Below are positions 29,145 to 39,164 of a DNA stretch of 64,000 bases, in pieces. Both the position numbers and the translations under genes were made by a program. The stretch covers positions 1,488,001-1,552,000 of the forward strand of contig NZ_CP011451.1 in the NCBI RefSeq assembly GCF_001007935.1, in the 5' to 3' direction. The stretch's first letter is position 1. Every line of letters starts with the position of its first letter. The stretch is from Nitrosomonas communis (GTDB lineage Bacteria > Pseudomonadota > Gammaproteobacteria > Burkholderiales > Nitrosomonadaceae). The notes under the pieces were generated by a model, which saw nothing but the letters and a program-made list of their open reading frames with translations, was not told the origin of the DNA and did no database searches.

Positions 29145-29534
29145 TCAATAACCTGTGGAACCTCGCCTCAACGAACTTCCAGAGCCACTGGATTTATCTC
29201 CAGTTGAGCCACCGTATGAACCTCCTATGGTGCCAGTGGATGAGTCTGGCGCGCCACCAAGAGAGCCACTGCTGGAAGAACCTCCCGTTGAACCGCTGCG
29301 AGAGGAATCCCCCGTTGAGCTGCTGGATGAACCTCCGGTTAAGGCGCCAGATTGTCTCTGGGAATTACCTTGATCTGAAGTGCTCCCGGCAGCAGACCCT
29401 ATTGCATCTCCTTGTCCCGATGTCTCTCTAGGTTCCTCAGCGCCTGCAGCATGAGTTGTGCCCGTAAAATAAAAAATAATTGCACTGAAGATTGTTGCGA
29501 TTTGTTTCCTATTCAATACAGAATAATGTTTCAT
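29145..29534 (-). CDS. putative secreted Ser/Gly-rich low-complexity protein
   Basis: The product is 129 residues. A signal peptide is visible (RKQIATIFSAIIFYFTGTTH, cleavage near THAAGAEE). The remainder is almost entirely Ser, Gly and Thr with scattered Asp and Arg (for example GGSSSSSTGDSSRSGSTGGS). Such composition gives no family match, and length and start are uncertain. It may be a disordered surface or matrix protein, or a decayed tail of something larger. GAGGGAATATT before the start is a good ribosome site, which supports coding. Confidence 0.5.
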   Translation of the reverse strand: MKHYSVLNRKQIATIFSAIIFYFTGTTHAAGAEEPRETSGQGDAIGSAAGSTSDQGNSQRQSGALTGGSSSSSTGDSSRSGSTGGSSSSGSLGGAPDSSTGTIGGSYGGSTGDKSSGSGSSLRRGSTGY

Positions 29535-29727
29535 AATATTCCCTCCACGCCGCCCAGCAAAATTGCTTTATTTATATTACTCCGCGATTTCCTGGTCTCT
29601 CTGTACGTTTGCCAACATAAGAAATGTTAATGAGGAGATAAGGCTACTTACATATTAGCGTAGTAATCCGCTAGAGGCGGCAAGGCGCGCAGAAGAAACA
29701 AGCGGCGTCAGAGCTTGAGGAGTAAAG

Positions 29728-29891
29728 TTGGAATGTCGCGCTGGAGAAGACCGACACATCACTGGTGCTAATCCGCCCGTTTTTTAGCGTGGTCATGGGT
29801 CACGTCGGCGACATTGGTGAGTCCGTGGCAACGGACATCCCGTTTGAAAGAGTGAGTACAACGACGTACCTGAACCAGCGCGACATTCCAA
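29728..29891 (+). ncRNA. candidate IS110 bridge RNA
   Basis: A perfect 17-bp inverted repeat, TTGGAATGTCGCGCTGG (29728-29744) and CCAGCGCGACATTCCAA (29875-29891), would close a structured RNA of about 164 nt. Inside lies the exact hairpin GTCCGT-GGCA-ACGGAC (29821-29836). The segment sits in the non-coding left end immediately upstream of the IS110 transposase, where IS110-group bridge RNAs are known to be encoded. The family knowledge is established; this particular RNA is inferred. The target-binding and donor-binding loops cannot be assigned without the exact IS ends. Confidence 0.55.
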
Positions 29892-29911
29892 TAGAGATAA
29901 TGGAGGATGTC

Positions 29912-31243
29912 ATGGCAAAGTTCAAGCAAAGTAAATTGGAGTTAATCCATCCGAATGCAGCGGGGATTGATATTGGCTCTGCGAGCCATTTTGTGGCGGT
30001 ACCGCCGGATCGAGATAACAAGCCGGTAAGGGAATTCAAGAGTTTCACCGCAGACCTGAATGGTTTAGCGGACTGGTTAGAGGCCTGTGAAATTGACACT
30101 GTGGCAATGGAATCGACGGGGGTATACTGGATTCCACTGTATGAACTTTTGGAGTCGCGCGGGCTGACTGTGTATCTAGTAAATGCGCGGCACGTCAGAA
30201 ATGTTTCTGGCCGGAAGTCGGATGTACTGGACTGCCAATGGTTACAGCAACTGATGAGCTTTGGGTTGTTGTCTGGCGCATTCCGTCCGAAAGATGAGAT
30301 ATGTGCACTACGAGCCATATCTCGTCAACGCGATATGCTGATCCGTTATCAGGCGCGACATGTGCAACATATGCAAAAGGCTCTGGCGCAAATGAACATA
30401 CAATTGGCGAACGTGATTTCGGATATTGTGGGCGAAACCGGTCAAAAGATCGTTCGTGCCATCATTACTGGTGAGAGAGATGGGCACATCCTGGCGAATC
30501 TCAAGAGCAATCGCATCCGGGCTGGCAAAGACGAGATTGAGAAATCGTTAATCGGGAATTGGCGGGAAGAACACCTGTTTGCACTCAAGCAAGCGATGTC
30601 ACTCTATGACGCCTACAGCGAACGACTCACCGAATGTGACCGGCAGCTTGAAACCATGCTGGCGGCACTTCAGGTGCACAAGGTAGAGATCTGCCAGAAG
30701 AAGCGCCGCTCCAATGTCAAGAACGCTCCCAAATTTGATTTGCGTGCCCATCTGATTGGCATGTGTGGGGTTGATTTGACGCGAATTGACGGCATCGAAG
30801 TGACGACTGCGATGAAAGTCCTGAGTGAAGTGGGCGCTGACATGAGCAGGTTCAAGAGTGCGAAGCAGTTTGCCTCGTGGCTTGGGTTGTGTCCTGGAAC
30901 AAAGATATCGGGCGGAAAAGTGCTATCGGGGGCAAGCAAGCGCACAGCGAACCGTGCGGCTCAGGCACTGCGCATGGCGGCAGTTTCATTGAAATCCAGC
31001 CAGTCTGCACTGGGTGCCTATTACAGAAGATTATGTGGCAGACTCGACAAGGCAAAGGCAATCACAGCGACAGCACACAAACTGGCGCGCTTGATCTACA
31101 CGATGCTAACGAAAGGAATCGAGTACGTCGATAAAGGGCAGGAGTACTATGAGGAGCGATATCGTCAACGCGTGTTGCATCATCTGACTGTTCGCGCTCG
31201 GAAGCTGGGGTTTAATCTTACCCCTGTTCCTGAGGCTACTTAA
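29912..31243 (+). CDS. IS110-family DEDD transposase
   Basis: The product is 443 residues from ATG 29912 (MAKFKQSKLELIHPNAAG), chosen because GGAGGATGTC lies just upstream and the family N-terminus follows at once; the frame is open further upstream but that part is non-coding leader. The N-terminal RuvC-like DEDD domain shows GIDIGSASHFVAV, ESTGVYWIPLYELL and RKSDVLDCQWLQQL. The C-terminal transposase_20 domain has the catalytic Ser region SWLGLCPGTKISGGKVLSGA and the tail AHKLARLIYTMLTKG. It is a recombinase guided, in characterised members, by a bridge RNA. The gene appears intact. Confidence 0.93.
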   Translation: MAKFKQSKLELIHPNAAGIDIGSASHFVAVPPDRDNKPVREFKSFTADLNGLADWLEACEIDTVAMESTGVYWIPLYELLESRGLTVYLVNARHVRNVSGRKSDVLDCQWLQQLMSFGLLSGAFRPKDEICALRAISRQRDMLIRYQARHVQHMQKALAQMNIQLANVISDIVGETGQKIVRAIITGERDGHILANLKSNRIRAGKDEIEKSLIGNWREEHLFALKQAMSLYDAYSERLTECDRQLETMLAALQVHKVEICQKKRRSNVKNAPKFDLRAHLIGMCGVDLTRIDGIEVTTAMKVLSEVGADMSRFKSAKQFASWLGLCPGTKISGGKVLSGASKRTANRAAQALRMAAVSLKSSQSALGAYYRRLCGRLDKAKAITATAHKLARLIYTMLTKGIEYVDKGQEYYEERYRQRVLHHLTVRARKLGFNLTPVPEAT

Positions 31244-31379
31244 TATTTGCTGTAAAATCATTGTGTTACATTTGTTTCTTGAAAGATCTCTTGACTTTAA
31301 GAGACAATTCACATCCCCGATTTTCTCTTTTTAAAACCATTTATACCTCACCTAAATCCGCGTCAATACATGACAAAAA

Positions 31380-31530
31380 TACAACTTGTTGATTCATAAG
31401 AACATATAATTGATCAATTTTTAAGCAAAGCAGTAAATATGATTACAGTTAAATATCTTAGCTGCAATATTTACCAATTATCCACAAACTTATCCACAGA
31501 AATTGTGCACAAGTACTGCTTCAGCTTAAA
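31380..31530. repeat. intergenic repeat with DnaA-box-like cluster, copy 2
   Basis: It is similar to 14500-14640 over about 110 bp (CTTAGCTGCAATATTTAC versus CTTAGCTACAGTATTTAC, then the boxes). It has two perfect TTATCCACA boxes (31478-31486, 31490-31498) and a near-palindromic TTGTGCACAA at 31503-31512. An IS element begins immediately after it. Confidence 0.6.
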
Positions 31531-32512
31531 TGCGAATTAAGAGCTGAAATAGAAGCCAGTTCATCAATAACGTTAAACTATTGAGGAAGCTATCACCCAA
31601 CCTCAATCAATCAAGGTAACCAATGAACTGGCAAAATCGATTAATAACGATTTATCTCTATGTTTGCAAGCATTATCAGCAAAATCTTTGGGTTCATAGC
31701 CAAAGAATGAGCCATTACGCGGATTTAAGTTTTAGCAACGAAGAAGTCATTACCCTCTTCCTGTTCGGTGTAATGGACAAGCATAGAGAGATCAAAGGTA
31801 TTTATGAGTATGCGGATCGCCACTTACGCGATTGGTTTCCACGACTCCCAGGTTATGTGGCTTATGTTCAGCGCCTGAATCGAGTAGCCGATGTGTTTGC
31901 ACCCTTATTAGCACTGATTCAGCAAGAACAGGAAACCAGGAATTCCGGACAAGCTTGGCTGATCGATTCATTTCCAGTAGCGTTGGCCAGGCAAGGCCAT
32001 CGGTTTAACGCGTGTGTAGCGAAACAGTTGGCGGATTCAGGCTGCTGCTCAACCAGGAAGTTGTACTATCATGGTGTGCGGGTTCATATCATAGGGCGGC
32101 GTCAACCAGGCTCATTGCCGGTCGCTGAGTATATCGGTGTGACCGGCGCCAGCGACCACGATGGCAAAATATTTGATCAGATTCGGCCACAATTGCACCA
32201 CAACGAACTGTATGGCGATAAAGCTTATCAACGACCCGATGCCGAAGAGATCAGACAAGCTCAGAATCTGACCGTCTTGATACCCGTTAAAAAAAGGCAA
32301 CTTTGTCTGGAACCACAGGATCAATGGTTGTCTACAGCGGTGTCTCGCGTTCGGCAACCGATTGAAGCCTTATTTGCATTGATTGAAGAAAAGACAGACA
32401 TTGAATGTGCCAGCAAAGTTCGTTCTTATAAGGAGCTTATGGTGCATGTATTTGGAAAGCTGGCTGCAGCTCTGTTTTTCTGGAATTTTTTACGAGTTAG
32501 CTCTTAATTCAC
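31531..32512 (+). mobile_element. IS4/IS5-superfamily element
   Basis: Ends TGCGAATTAAGAGCTGA and (reverse strand) GTGAATTAAGAGCTAA form an imperfect inverted repeat. A decayed copy on the opposite strand occupies 42262-42972. Confidence 0.75.
31623..32507 (+). CDS. DDE transposase (IS4/IS5 superfamily)
   Basis: The product is 294 residues with DDE-type landmarks: WLIDSFPVALARQGHRFNAC (first Asp), the substrate-handling YYHGVRVHIIGRRQPGSLPV, LYGDKAYQRPDAEEIRQ (second Asp), and QPIEALFALIEEKTDIECAS (Glu). The frame is intact. The N-terminal part (MNWQNRLITIYLYVCKHYQQ) has the layout seen in IS982-like and IS5-like proteins, but I cannot fix the family. The stop is only about 5 bp inside the right terminus. 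Confidence 0.85.
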   Translation: MNWQNRLITIYLYVCKHYQQNLWVHSQRMSHYADLSFSNEEVITLFLFGVMDKHREIKGIYEYADRHLRDWFPRLPGYVAYVQRLNRVADVFAPLLALIQQEQETRNSGQAWLIDSFPVALARQGHRFNACVAKQLADSGCCSTRKLYYHGVRVHIIGRRQPGSLPVAEYIGVTGASDHDGKIFDQIRPQLHHNELYGDKAYQRPDAEEIRQAQNLTVLIPVKKRQLCLEPQDQWLSTAVSRVRQPIEALFALIEEKTDIECASKVRSYKELMVHVFGKLAAALFFWNFLRVSS

Positions 32513-32750
32513 ATTTAATTCGCATATTAAGAGTTATTCATCCTTCTTAATAAAGTACCCGTTACATCGGAGTATAACAATTTGACAAGTTATTCAATTC
32601 ACTATACTTTTATTTAAAATCCAAAAATATTTTTATTTTTCACACTTCCGACCCGTAGTGGCAGCTAAAAACTGACTGACGGCGCAAAGATGCGATCAGG
32701 CACTACAGTACGGAAACGCAGAGATAACTATTCTACAAGGATTGCAAGTT

Positions 32751-35099
32751 ATGACTCACGGCCATCATGAGCATGTACAGCATGACCACAATCTTCACAC
32801 GAATCACGGTGATATAGCGACCGATCCCGTCTGTGGTATGCCGGTTGATTCACATACAGCGAAGCATCGCGCTGAGCATAATGAACATACTTATTATTTC
32901 TGCTCTGATCACTGCCACGACAAATTCGTGGCCGAACCCGATATCTATTTAGCGGATAAACCCCCACCAGTCAGGGAATTCACATCCAACGCTATCTATA
33001 CTTGTCCGATGCATCCACAAATCCGGCAAGCCGGGCCGGGAAGCTGTCCGATCTGTGGCATGGCATTGGAGCCGGCAGAGGCATCGCTCGACGATGCGCC
33101 TAATCCGGAACTCGTCGATATGACTCGTCGCTTCTGGATTGGCCTCATATTAACCACACCGATTTTCATTTTGGAAATGGGCGGACATTTAATTGGGCTG
33201 ACACACTTAATATCTACGCAGACTTCCAATTGGGTGCAATTATCATTAGCAACACCTGTCGTCTTGTGGGCAGGATGGCCATTCTTCGTACGCGGCTGGC
33301 AATCAATCAAAAATCGCGCACTCAACATGTTCACACTGATCGCGCTGGGTACCGGTGTCGCTTGGCTCTATAGTATCGTCGCAACTATCGCACCTGATCT
33401 CTTTCCTGATACTTTCCGAAGCCGTGATGGAGCAGTCGCAGTTTATTTCGAAGCCTCGGCAGTCATCACCGTGTTGGTGCTATTGGGTCAGGTACTGGAA
33501 TTGCGAGCACGCGAACGCACCTCTGGCGCGATTAAAGCCTTGCTCGACTTATCGCCTGTTACAGCTCGTCGTCTGAGTGATGACGATGCAGAAAAGGAAA
33601 TCAACCTGGATCAAGTAGTGATAGGTGATCGCCTGCGGGTCCGTCCCGGCGACCGCATACCCGTCGATGGTAAGGTGATCGAAGGTAGCTCGAATGTTGA
33701 CGAGTCGATGGTAACTGGTGAATCCATGCCGGTTCGCAAGCAGCCCGGCAACAATGTGATCGGTGGCACCATCAATGGGCAGGGTAGTTTCGTGATGCGC
33801 GCCGAGAGAATTGGCCGTGACACAATGTTGGCACAGATCGTTCGTATGGTATCGCAAGCTCAGCGCTCGCGCGCCCCCATTCAGCGTTTAGCAGACATTG
33901 TTGCCAGCTGGTTCGTTCCTGCAGTCATTCTGATCGCCGTACTCGCCTTTGCCGCCTGGTCAGTCTGGGGGCCGCCGCCAGCCATGGGTTATGCCTTGAT
34001 CGTAGCTGTCAGCGTGCTCATCATCGCTTGTCCATGTGCATTGGGTTTGGCCACACCGATGTCGATCATGGTCGGCGTCGGGCGGGGTGCGACCGAAGGT
34101 ATTCTGATCAAAAATGCCGAATCATTGGAGCTTATGGAAAAGATCGACACTATCGTGATCGACAAAACTGGCACGCTGACCGAAGGTAGGCCTAAGGTGA
34201 CGGCAATTCGTACTGTAGATAATATCAACGAAACTGAACTGCTGCGTCTCGCAGCCAGCCTGGAGCAAGGAAGCGAGCACCCTTTAGCTGCTGCCATCGT
34301 TAATGCAGCTAAAGAGCGATCGATCTCGCTTATAAAGATAACCGACTTCGACTCGCCGACCGGCAAGGGTGTGCTTGGTACTGTCGACGATCATCGGATT
34401 GTACTTGGCAACGCAAACTTCCTGGCAGAACAAGGTATCGAAGCCGGCGTGCTAAAACCGGAAGCTGATATCCTTCGCCAGGATGGGGCAACAGCGATTT
34501 TCGTGGCGATCGATGGGATGGCTGCTGGTATAGTTGCCATCGCTGATCCCATAAAGGAATCGACCCCTGCTGCTATCGATGCCTTGCATGCCGCAGGAAT
34601 TCGCATCGTCATGCTAACCGGTGACAACCGTACGACAGCTGAGGCTGTTGCCCGTCGCCTCGGTATCGACGAGGTCGATGCGGAAGTACTTCCTGACCAG
34701 AAGGCAGCAGTTGTAGCACGATTACGCAAGCGCGGACGCGTGGTTGCAATGGCAGGCGATGGCGTCAATGATGCCCCAGCGTTAGCTACTGCCGATGTGG
34801 GTATCGCCATGGGCACGGGCACCGATGTCGCTATCGAAAGCGCGGGTATCACCTTGCTACGCGGCGATCTGCTAGGCATCGTCCGGGCGCGACACTTGTC
34901 TGAGGCGACAATGCGTAATATTCGCCAGAATCTGTTCTTCGCCTTCTTCTACAATACGGCTGGCATACCGATCGCAACCGGAGTACTTTATCCGTTCCTC
35001 GGCATCTTGCTCTCACCAATTTTTGCTGCGGCAGCAATGGCGCTATCTTCAGTCAGCGTGATCAGTAATGCATTGCGGCTACGCGTAGTCAAACTGTAG
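32751..35099 (+). CDS. copA: copper-translocating P1B-type ATPase
   Basis: This inner-membrane pump exports Cu(I), driven by ATP. I chose ATG 32751 (782 residues) over an in-frame TTG nine bases earlier because ACAAGG lies about 11 bases upstream. A His-rich N-terminus ([20 protein letters not shown]) is followed by a YHS-type domain ([20 protein letters not shown], then FCSDHC) and a heavy-metal-binding domain ([20 protein letters not shown]). Next come the membrane helices, the actuator loop (VTGESMPV), the metal-site helix [13 protein letters not shown] (Cys at about 427), the phosphorylation site DKTGTLTEG (Asp at about 471) and the hinge [10 protein letters not shown] (at about 669). The CPC plus YHS layout fits copper (CopA/CopB-type). 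A Cys-rich copper protein gene lies 0.65 kb downstream on the other strand. Confidence 0.95.
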   Translation: MTHGHHEHVQHDHNLHTNHGDIATDPVCGMPVDSHTAKHRAEHNEHTYYFCSDHCHDKFVAEPDIYLADKPPPVREFTSNAIYTCPMHPQIRQAGPGSCPICGMALEPAEASLDDAPNPELVDMTRRFWIGLILTTPIFILEMGGHLIGLTHLISTQTSNWVQLSLATPVVLWAGWPFFVRGWQSIKNRALNMFTLIALGTGVAWLYSIVATIAPDLFPDTFRSRDGAVAVYFEASAVITVLVLLGQVLELRARERTSGAIKALLDLSPVTARRLSDDDAEKEINLDQVVIGDRLRVRPGDRIPVDGKVIEGSSNVDESMVTGESMPVRKQPGNNVIGGTINGQGSFVMRAERIGRDTMLAQIVRMVSQAQRSRAPIQRLADIVASWFVPAVILIAVLAFAAWSVWGPPPAMGYALIVAVSVLIIACPCALGLATPMSIMVGVGRGATEGILIKNAESLELMEKIDTIVIDKTGTLTEGRPKVTAIRTVDNINETELLRLAASLEQGSEHPLAAAIVNAAKERSISLIKITDFDSPTGKGVLGTVDDHRIVLGNANFLAEQGIEAGVLKPEADILRQDGATAIFVAIDGMAAGIVAIADPIKESTPAAIDALHAAGIRIVMLTGDNRTTAEAVARRLGIDEVDAEVLPDQKAAVVARLRKRGRVVAMAGDGVNDAPALATADVGIAMGTGTDVAIESAGITLLRGDLLGIVRARHLSEATMRNIRQNLFFAFFYNTAGIPIATGVLYPFLGILLSPIFAAAAMALSSVSVISNALRLRVVKL

Positions 35100-35157
35100 C
35101 TATACAGGGCGGCCATAACCCAAAGTGCACCATTATCATAAATGTGTTTGACATACT

Positions 35158-35638
35158 GATCCGGCTCAAAGAAATTAAATGGGCTGCGATGGCGGGAATG
35201 CTCTATTTGCGAGATGTTTCTCAATTGGTCATTGGTGGTCTCAATAACCGATTATTTAGTAATAGGAGTCTGCCAAATAACGGCAGCAGAGCTTGCTCTT
35301 CATGCTCTTACGTGCTTCGGTGACGAGCTGCATACCCTGCTTCCAGAGTTCTCAAAGAGCAACTGCCAGATATAGCCCTGATCACCAAAGAGTTTCCCAA
35401 ACAAAGAGCGTGCCAGCTTAGGCAAGGAATGACGGTCGTTGACATTGCCCGCTGTGGTTTTCACCCCCAGCAATTCGCTTTAGCCATTGATGACCAGGTG
35501 CAGTTTTTACCCATAAAACCAACCTACGCTGGCCTTCTCCTGTACGGCAAAACTAGATGCAGCAGTTGGACACAAACTGATTTGCCCAAAGCAACTGGCC
35601 AGATTCCTTTTGATGCTTTTCTTATGTCAAACTCACGT
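35158..35638 (-). pseudogene. decayed IS982 element
   Basis: The right-end coding part (minus strand: ISQIEHSRHRSPFNFF) and inverted scraps of the middle are scattered to the left terminus, CTTATGTCAAACTCACGT, at 35638. Many indels are visible, and part of the transposase is missing. It separates copA from the Cys-rich copper protein gene. Confidence 0.75.
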
Positions 35639-35750
35639 TACTTACTCTACCTGCTAGCCAATCTCCAGCAAGAATTTGTTACAACGCCGGTAAGCCTCAG
35701 TAGTTAACTAGTACAAACTATCAGCGTATATAAGAAATCTGCAGTTAGCC

Positions 35751-36083
35751 CTACCCAGCCATTTCTCTACAACTTTTGGCACATTCACGGCAAGTTCTGG
35801 CACACTCCTCCATGTCGAGCTTTTCACAACTACTGGCACAGGCTTCGCAGATTTCAGCGCAGACTCGACAAAGCTGAGAGCTGAAAGGTGAGCGGATCAG
35901 CATCAAATTGGTTGAGGTCTGGCAGATTTCAGCACAACTCATCATCAAGCGGAAATGATCGGGTGCAATATGCTCACCGCCTGTTTCCAGGCAGTGGTTC
36001 ATCGCTTCATGCAAGCACATTTGATAACATTGATTACAGGCTTCTACACATGCTTTCATTTTGGGATCAGTTAAATGAGCCAT
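35751..36083 (-). CDS. four-helix-bundle copper-storage-type protein
   Basis: The product is 110 residues with about 16 Cys arranged in C-x2/3-C and C-x6-C spacings along helices: MKACVEACNQCYQMCLHEAM, MMSCAEICQTSTNLML, LCRVCAEICEACASSCEKL and ECARTCRECAKSCREMAG. This matches the Csp (DUF326) family, whose members store many Cu(I) ions inside a four-helix bundle. There is no signal peptide, so it resembles the cytosolic Csp3 type. It stands near copA, with an IS982 remnant between. GGAGGTATTACG before the start is a strong ribosome site. The likely job is buffering copper together with CopA. Confidence 0.9.
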   Translation of the reverse strand: MAHLTDPKMKACVEACNQCYQMCLHEAMNHCLETGGEHIAPDHFRLMMSCAEICQTSTNLMLIRSPFSSQLCRVCAEICEACASSCEKLDMEECARTCRECAKSCREMAG

Positions 36084-36593
36084 CGTAATACCTCCTTCAG
36101 ATTAGTTAGGAATTTCGTTAACGCTCTATGAAAAAAAACAGAAACGATTTTTTATTTTGGACTTAATACTCAGGAAGTTCTGTACGCAAGCGCACAATGA
36201 AGTGGAATAAAAGTTAGGAATGATTATTGCGCACAATGTGTTTTTAATTGTGCTAGCTGTCAATAGTAGAGGCTGGAGTTTTAATTTTCCTTAACTGGTA
36301 AGAATAGATTATGATTTTTACCGGAAAAAGAGGGAGCATGGTTCAGTAGAATTGACCAACCCAGTTATACCCAAGACATCCTTGTACGCTTTATCTTTCA
36401 ATCATCAGTGATTGTATTGTGGTTACTATTAAAACTGTATTGGCAATTGCTTGGTCTAATATGCAGCCAGCTTGCTTGTGTTCACGGAATCTCTAGCGCA
36501 CAAATTGCTGAGCGAAAGACACAACCATCAAACATTTAACAGCCAGGTTGAAAGTTAGAGCAAAACGGCAAAGTTTAATGCTGATGAAAGGTA
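36084..36593. other. intergenic, no gene recognised
   Basis: It contains the promoter region of the copper-storage gene on one side and of the DUF421 gene on the other. I see no coding sequence or known repeat. Confidence 0.4.
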
Positions 36594-37151
36594 TTGCATA
36601 TTTATAACGTTACTGAAATGAATAAAATCTTCTTTGATAGTTGGGATAGCATTCTACGCACACTGGTCATTACCATACTAGCTTATGTGGTACTGATCTT
36701 TCTTTTGCGCATTTCGGGCAAGCGAACTCTCTCTAAAATGAATGCCTTTGACTTCATTGTTACCATTGCCTTGGGCTCAACCCTTGCCACGGTATTGCTG
36801 AATAAATCGGTATCATTGGCAGACGGGGTGCTTGCGTTGTCCCTATTGATCGGCCTGCAGTTTCTCATCACCTTTTTCTCTGTCAGATCTAAGAGAGTTT
36901 CAAAGTTAGTAAAGTCTATACCAACTTTGCTGGTGTACAAGGGAGATTTGTTGCAGGATGCTATGCGAAAAGAAAGAGTAAATGCGGATGAGATTTATGC
37001 CATCCTCCGGGAGAAAGGCATCAGTTCCATTCAGGATGTGGATGCAGTCATACTTGAAACAGATGGCAGTTTAAATGTCATCAAGTGCATCGAAAAAAAC
37101 TTGAAGTCCGATGTAATGCAGCCCGTGAAAGCACCGCCTGACATCCAATAG
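36594..37151 (+). CDS. DUF421 (YetF-type) membrane protein
   Basis: The product is 185 residues if started at TTG 36594; ATG 36618 (MNKIFFDSWDSILRTL) is the more natural start. Three membrane helices are visible: LVITILAYVVLIFLLRISG (ending in the RISGKRTLSKM motif of the family), FDFIVTIALGSTLATVLL and LALSLLIGLQFLITFF. The cytosolic DUF421 domain follows (VKSIPTLLVYKGDLLQDAMR, VNADEIYAILREKGISSIQD, VDAVILETDGSLNVI). The family's function is poorly known and is linked to spore or envelope processes in Firmicutes. It is a monocistronic gene. Confidence 0.88.
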   Translation: MHIYNVTEMNKIFFDSWDSILRTLVITILAYVVLIFLLRISGKRTLSKMNAFDFIVTIALGSTLATVLLNKSVSLADGVLALSLLIGLQFLITFFSVRSKRVSKLVKSIPTLLVYKGDLLQDAMRKERVNADEIYAILREKGISSIQDVDAVILETDGSLNVIKCIEKNLKSDVMQPVKAPPDIQ

Positions 37152-37717
37152 CCGCTTCTGTCATAGATAGGTTACATTCCGTTTGCCGGCCAGGCAATCT
37201 GTTATATTCTTTCTATTGAGAAATTGAATAAGGCAATTTTTCATACATACAGGCTATGCCTCTGCTATAGGTTGTAACGCATTGATAGCCATGATCATCA
37301 TCGCGACACAGGATTCTACTACGTTCTAGTACGTCAGAGCCATTCCCCACAAAATGAAGTTACACTATTAATATTTATCGCGTATGACAATACCAATTAA
37401 TAGATGAATTCCAGTGTTACTTTACTAAGCTAAGTGTAGTAAATAATGGATAGCTTGGAAGTTAAGTTGGAGAAAGATAACATAGCCTCCTCGTGTAAAA
37501 AATAAAATTTATTGTTACGACTATGGGGCGATATAATAAAGCTTGCAGCGCTCCCCATATTACGCGCTAGGCTGATAAGCTATTTTCGTAAATGCAAGAT
37601 TTTCTATCCCTGAAGAGTGCGTGGATCAGCTCCCTTTTCCTCTGACAAAAAATCAGTAATAGCGGTAAATCTATTGCTGAAGACGCAGCGAGCTTTTCAA
37701 TCTATAGAGAAACACGC
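37152..37717. other. intergenic, no gene recognised
   Basis: AT-rich with several short hairpin-prone stretches; no reading frame or repeat supports a call. Confidence 0.4.
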
Positions 37718-39052
37718 ATGAAGAGACCCCAACAGCTATGGATTTATCTGAGATCGAGCTTCTGGTTCCTACCAGCTATAATTGTCGCAGCTAGCATTGC
37801 GCTTGCCGCAGGAGCAATTAATGTAGAATCGGCAATTGAGAGTGAAACTTTGGCCCGCTGGCCGCGCTTATTCGGTGCTGGAGCGGAAGGAGCTAGGCAG
37901 ATGTTATCAACCATTGCCAATTCTATGATGGCGGTAGTGGGAGTAACTTTTTCGATGACTCTCGTAACGTTGACGCTCGCATCTAGCCAATATACCTCCC
38001 GCGTCCTCGGTAGTTTTATACGAAACCGCACTACCCAAACTGTGCTTGGCATCTTTGCAGGTATCTTTACCTATTGTCTCCTAGTATTACGGACAATCCG
38101 AGATAATGGCGAGGATACCTTTGTTCCAGGTATAGCCGTGTTTTTGGGTGTCTTTTTTGCACTTGCAGGAATTGGCGTCCTCATTCTTTTCATTCATCAT
38201 ATCGCAACTTCGATCCAGGCATCTAATATTATATGCTCGGTCGCAGAGGACACTATCGCTGCAATAAAGATCGTATTTCCTGAGCGTAATCCCCATAACA
38301 ATTCAAAAGAAGATGAAACCCTGCTCAGGCGTTTATTAATCGAGGCAGAAGACTGGGAAGAGGTCCTTGCAGGAAAAAGCGGCTATATCCAGTCGATAGA
38401 TTATGAAGCGCTAAAAAAACTCGCGCACGAAAAAGGGACAATCATAAAGACAGAGCACGGTATTGGAAATTTTGTGGTGAAGGGAGCACCGCTCGCATCT
38501 CTTCCTCGCCAAGATTTGCTTGAGGAAAAGACATTCCACAAGGTTTGTTCTTTTTACGGTATTGATAGTCACCGCACAATTGAGCAGGATCCGGATTTCG
38601 GGATTCGGCAGATCGTAGATATGGCAGTGAAAGCACTTTCGCCAGGCGTCAATGATACTACCACTGTCATAACTTGCATTGATTATCTGACCTCCATATT
38701 GTGTTTTCTGGTTCAGCGCAATTCTCCTCTCCGAATTTATTATGAAAAGGGAGAGCCACGATTGATAAGGATGAATCCAACCTTTGAGACTCTCCTTGAT
38801 ACTTCATTCGAAGAGATCCGTCGGAACGCAAGCGGCAATGCCAGAGTAATTATTTCTATGCTTGATGCTTTGAAGATAATTGGAGCGACAAGCCCGCTTG
38901 TTTCTCACAGAAAGGCGTTAGGTGAGCAAGCAAAGAAAGTTGCCGAGCTAGCAGAGGGTAGTATCGAGTCTACACATGACCTTGCGGCAATTCGTGCTCG
39001 ATTAGAGACCCTACACATTGCTGTTGACCCAAATCCTCCTGCTAATCGATAA
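37718..39052 (+). CDS. DUF2254 integral membrane protein
   Basis: The product is 444 residues. The N-terminal half has four hydrophobic helices (SFWFLPAIIVAASIALAAG, MMAVVGVTFSMTLVTLTL, VLGIFAGIFTYCLLVL, FLGVFFALAGIGVLILFIHH). The family signature SMTLVTLTLASSQYTSRVLG precedes FIRNRTTQTVLG. The C-terminal half is soluble, with FGIRQIVDMAVKALSPGVND, also a hallmark of DUF2254. The biochemical role of the family is unknown. It is monocistronic, and there is no close neighbour from which to infer function. Confidence 0.9.
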   Translation: MKRPQQLWIYLRSSFWFLPAIIVAASIALAAGAINVESAIESETLARWPRLFGAGAEGARQMLSTIANSMMAVVGVTFSMTLVTLTLASSQYTSRVLGSFIRNRTTQTVLGIFAGIFTYCLLVLRTIRDNGEDTFVPGIAVFLGVFFALAGIGVLILFIHHIATSIQASNIICSVAEDTIAAIKIVFPERNPHNNSKEDETLLRRLLIEAEDWEEVLAGKSGYIQSIDYEALKKLAHEKGTIIKTEHGIGNFVVKGAPLASLPRQDLLEEKTFHKVCSFYGIDSHRTIEQDPDFGIRQIVDMAVKALSPGVNDTTTVITCIDYLTSILCFLVQRNSPLRIYYEKGEPRLIRMNPTFETLLDTSFEEIRRNASGNARVIISMLDALKIIGATSPLVSHRKALGEQAKKVAELAEGSIESTHDLAAIRARLETLHIAVDPNPPANR

Positions 39053-39164
39053 GACGCACTATCCTGATGAGCGCTTTCAGGGATAAAAGCCGCAGTTTAT
39101 TCATTTTGCTCTCTATCCCAACTGGATGCTTCTTTTTACGGTGTTGACAACACGTTGTGCTAGT

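Larger units (their letters stand above)
29640..31310 (+). mobile_element. IS110-family element
   Basis: It has a long non-coding left end (about 29640-29911), a transposase gene and a short right end. IS110 elements lack inverted terminal repeats and target duplications, so the boundaries are approximate. The right boundary is placed near the CTTGACTTTAAGAGACA block. Confidence 0.75.

Noticed and set aside
29155..29373. Plus-strand Pro/Glu-rich frame
   Set aside because: It is the complement of the Ser/Gly-rich gene; its composition follows from the low-complexity opposite strand, and the minus frame has a signal peptide and ribosome site.
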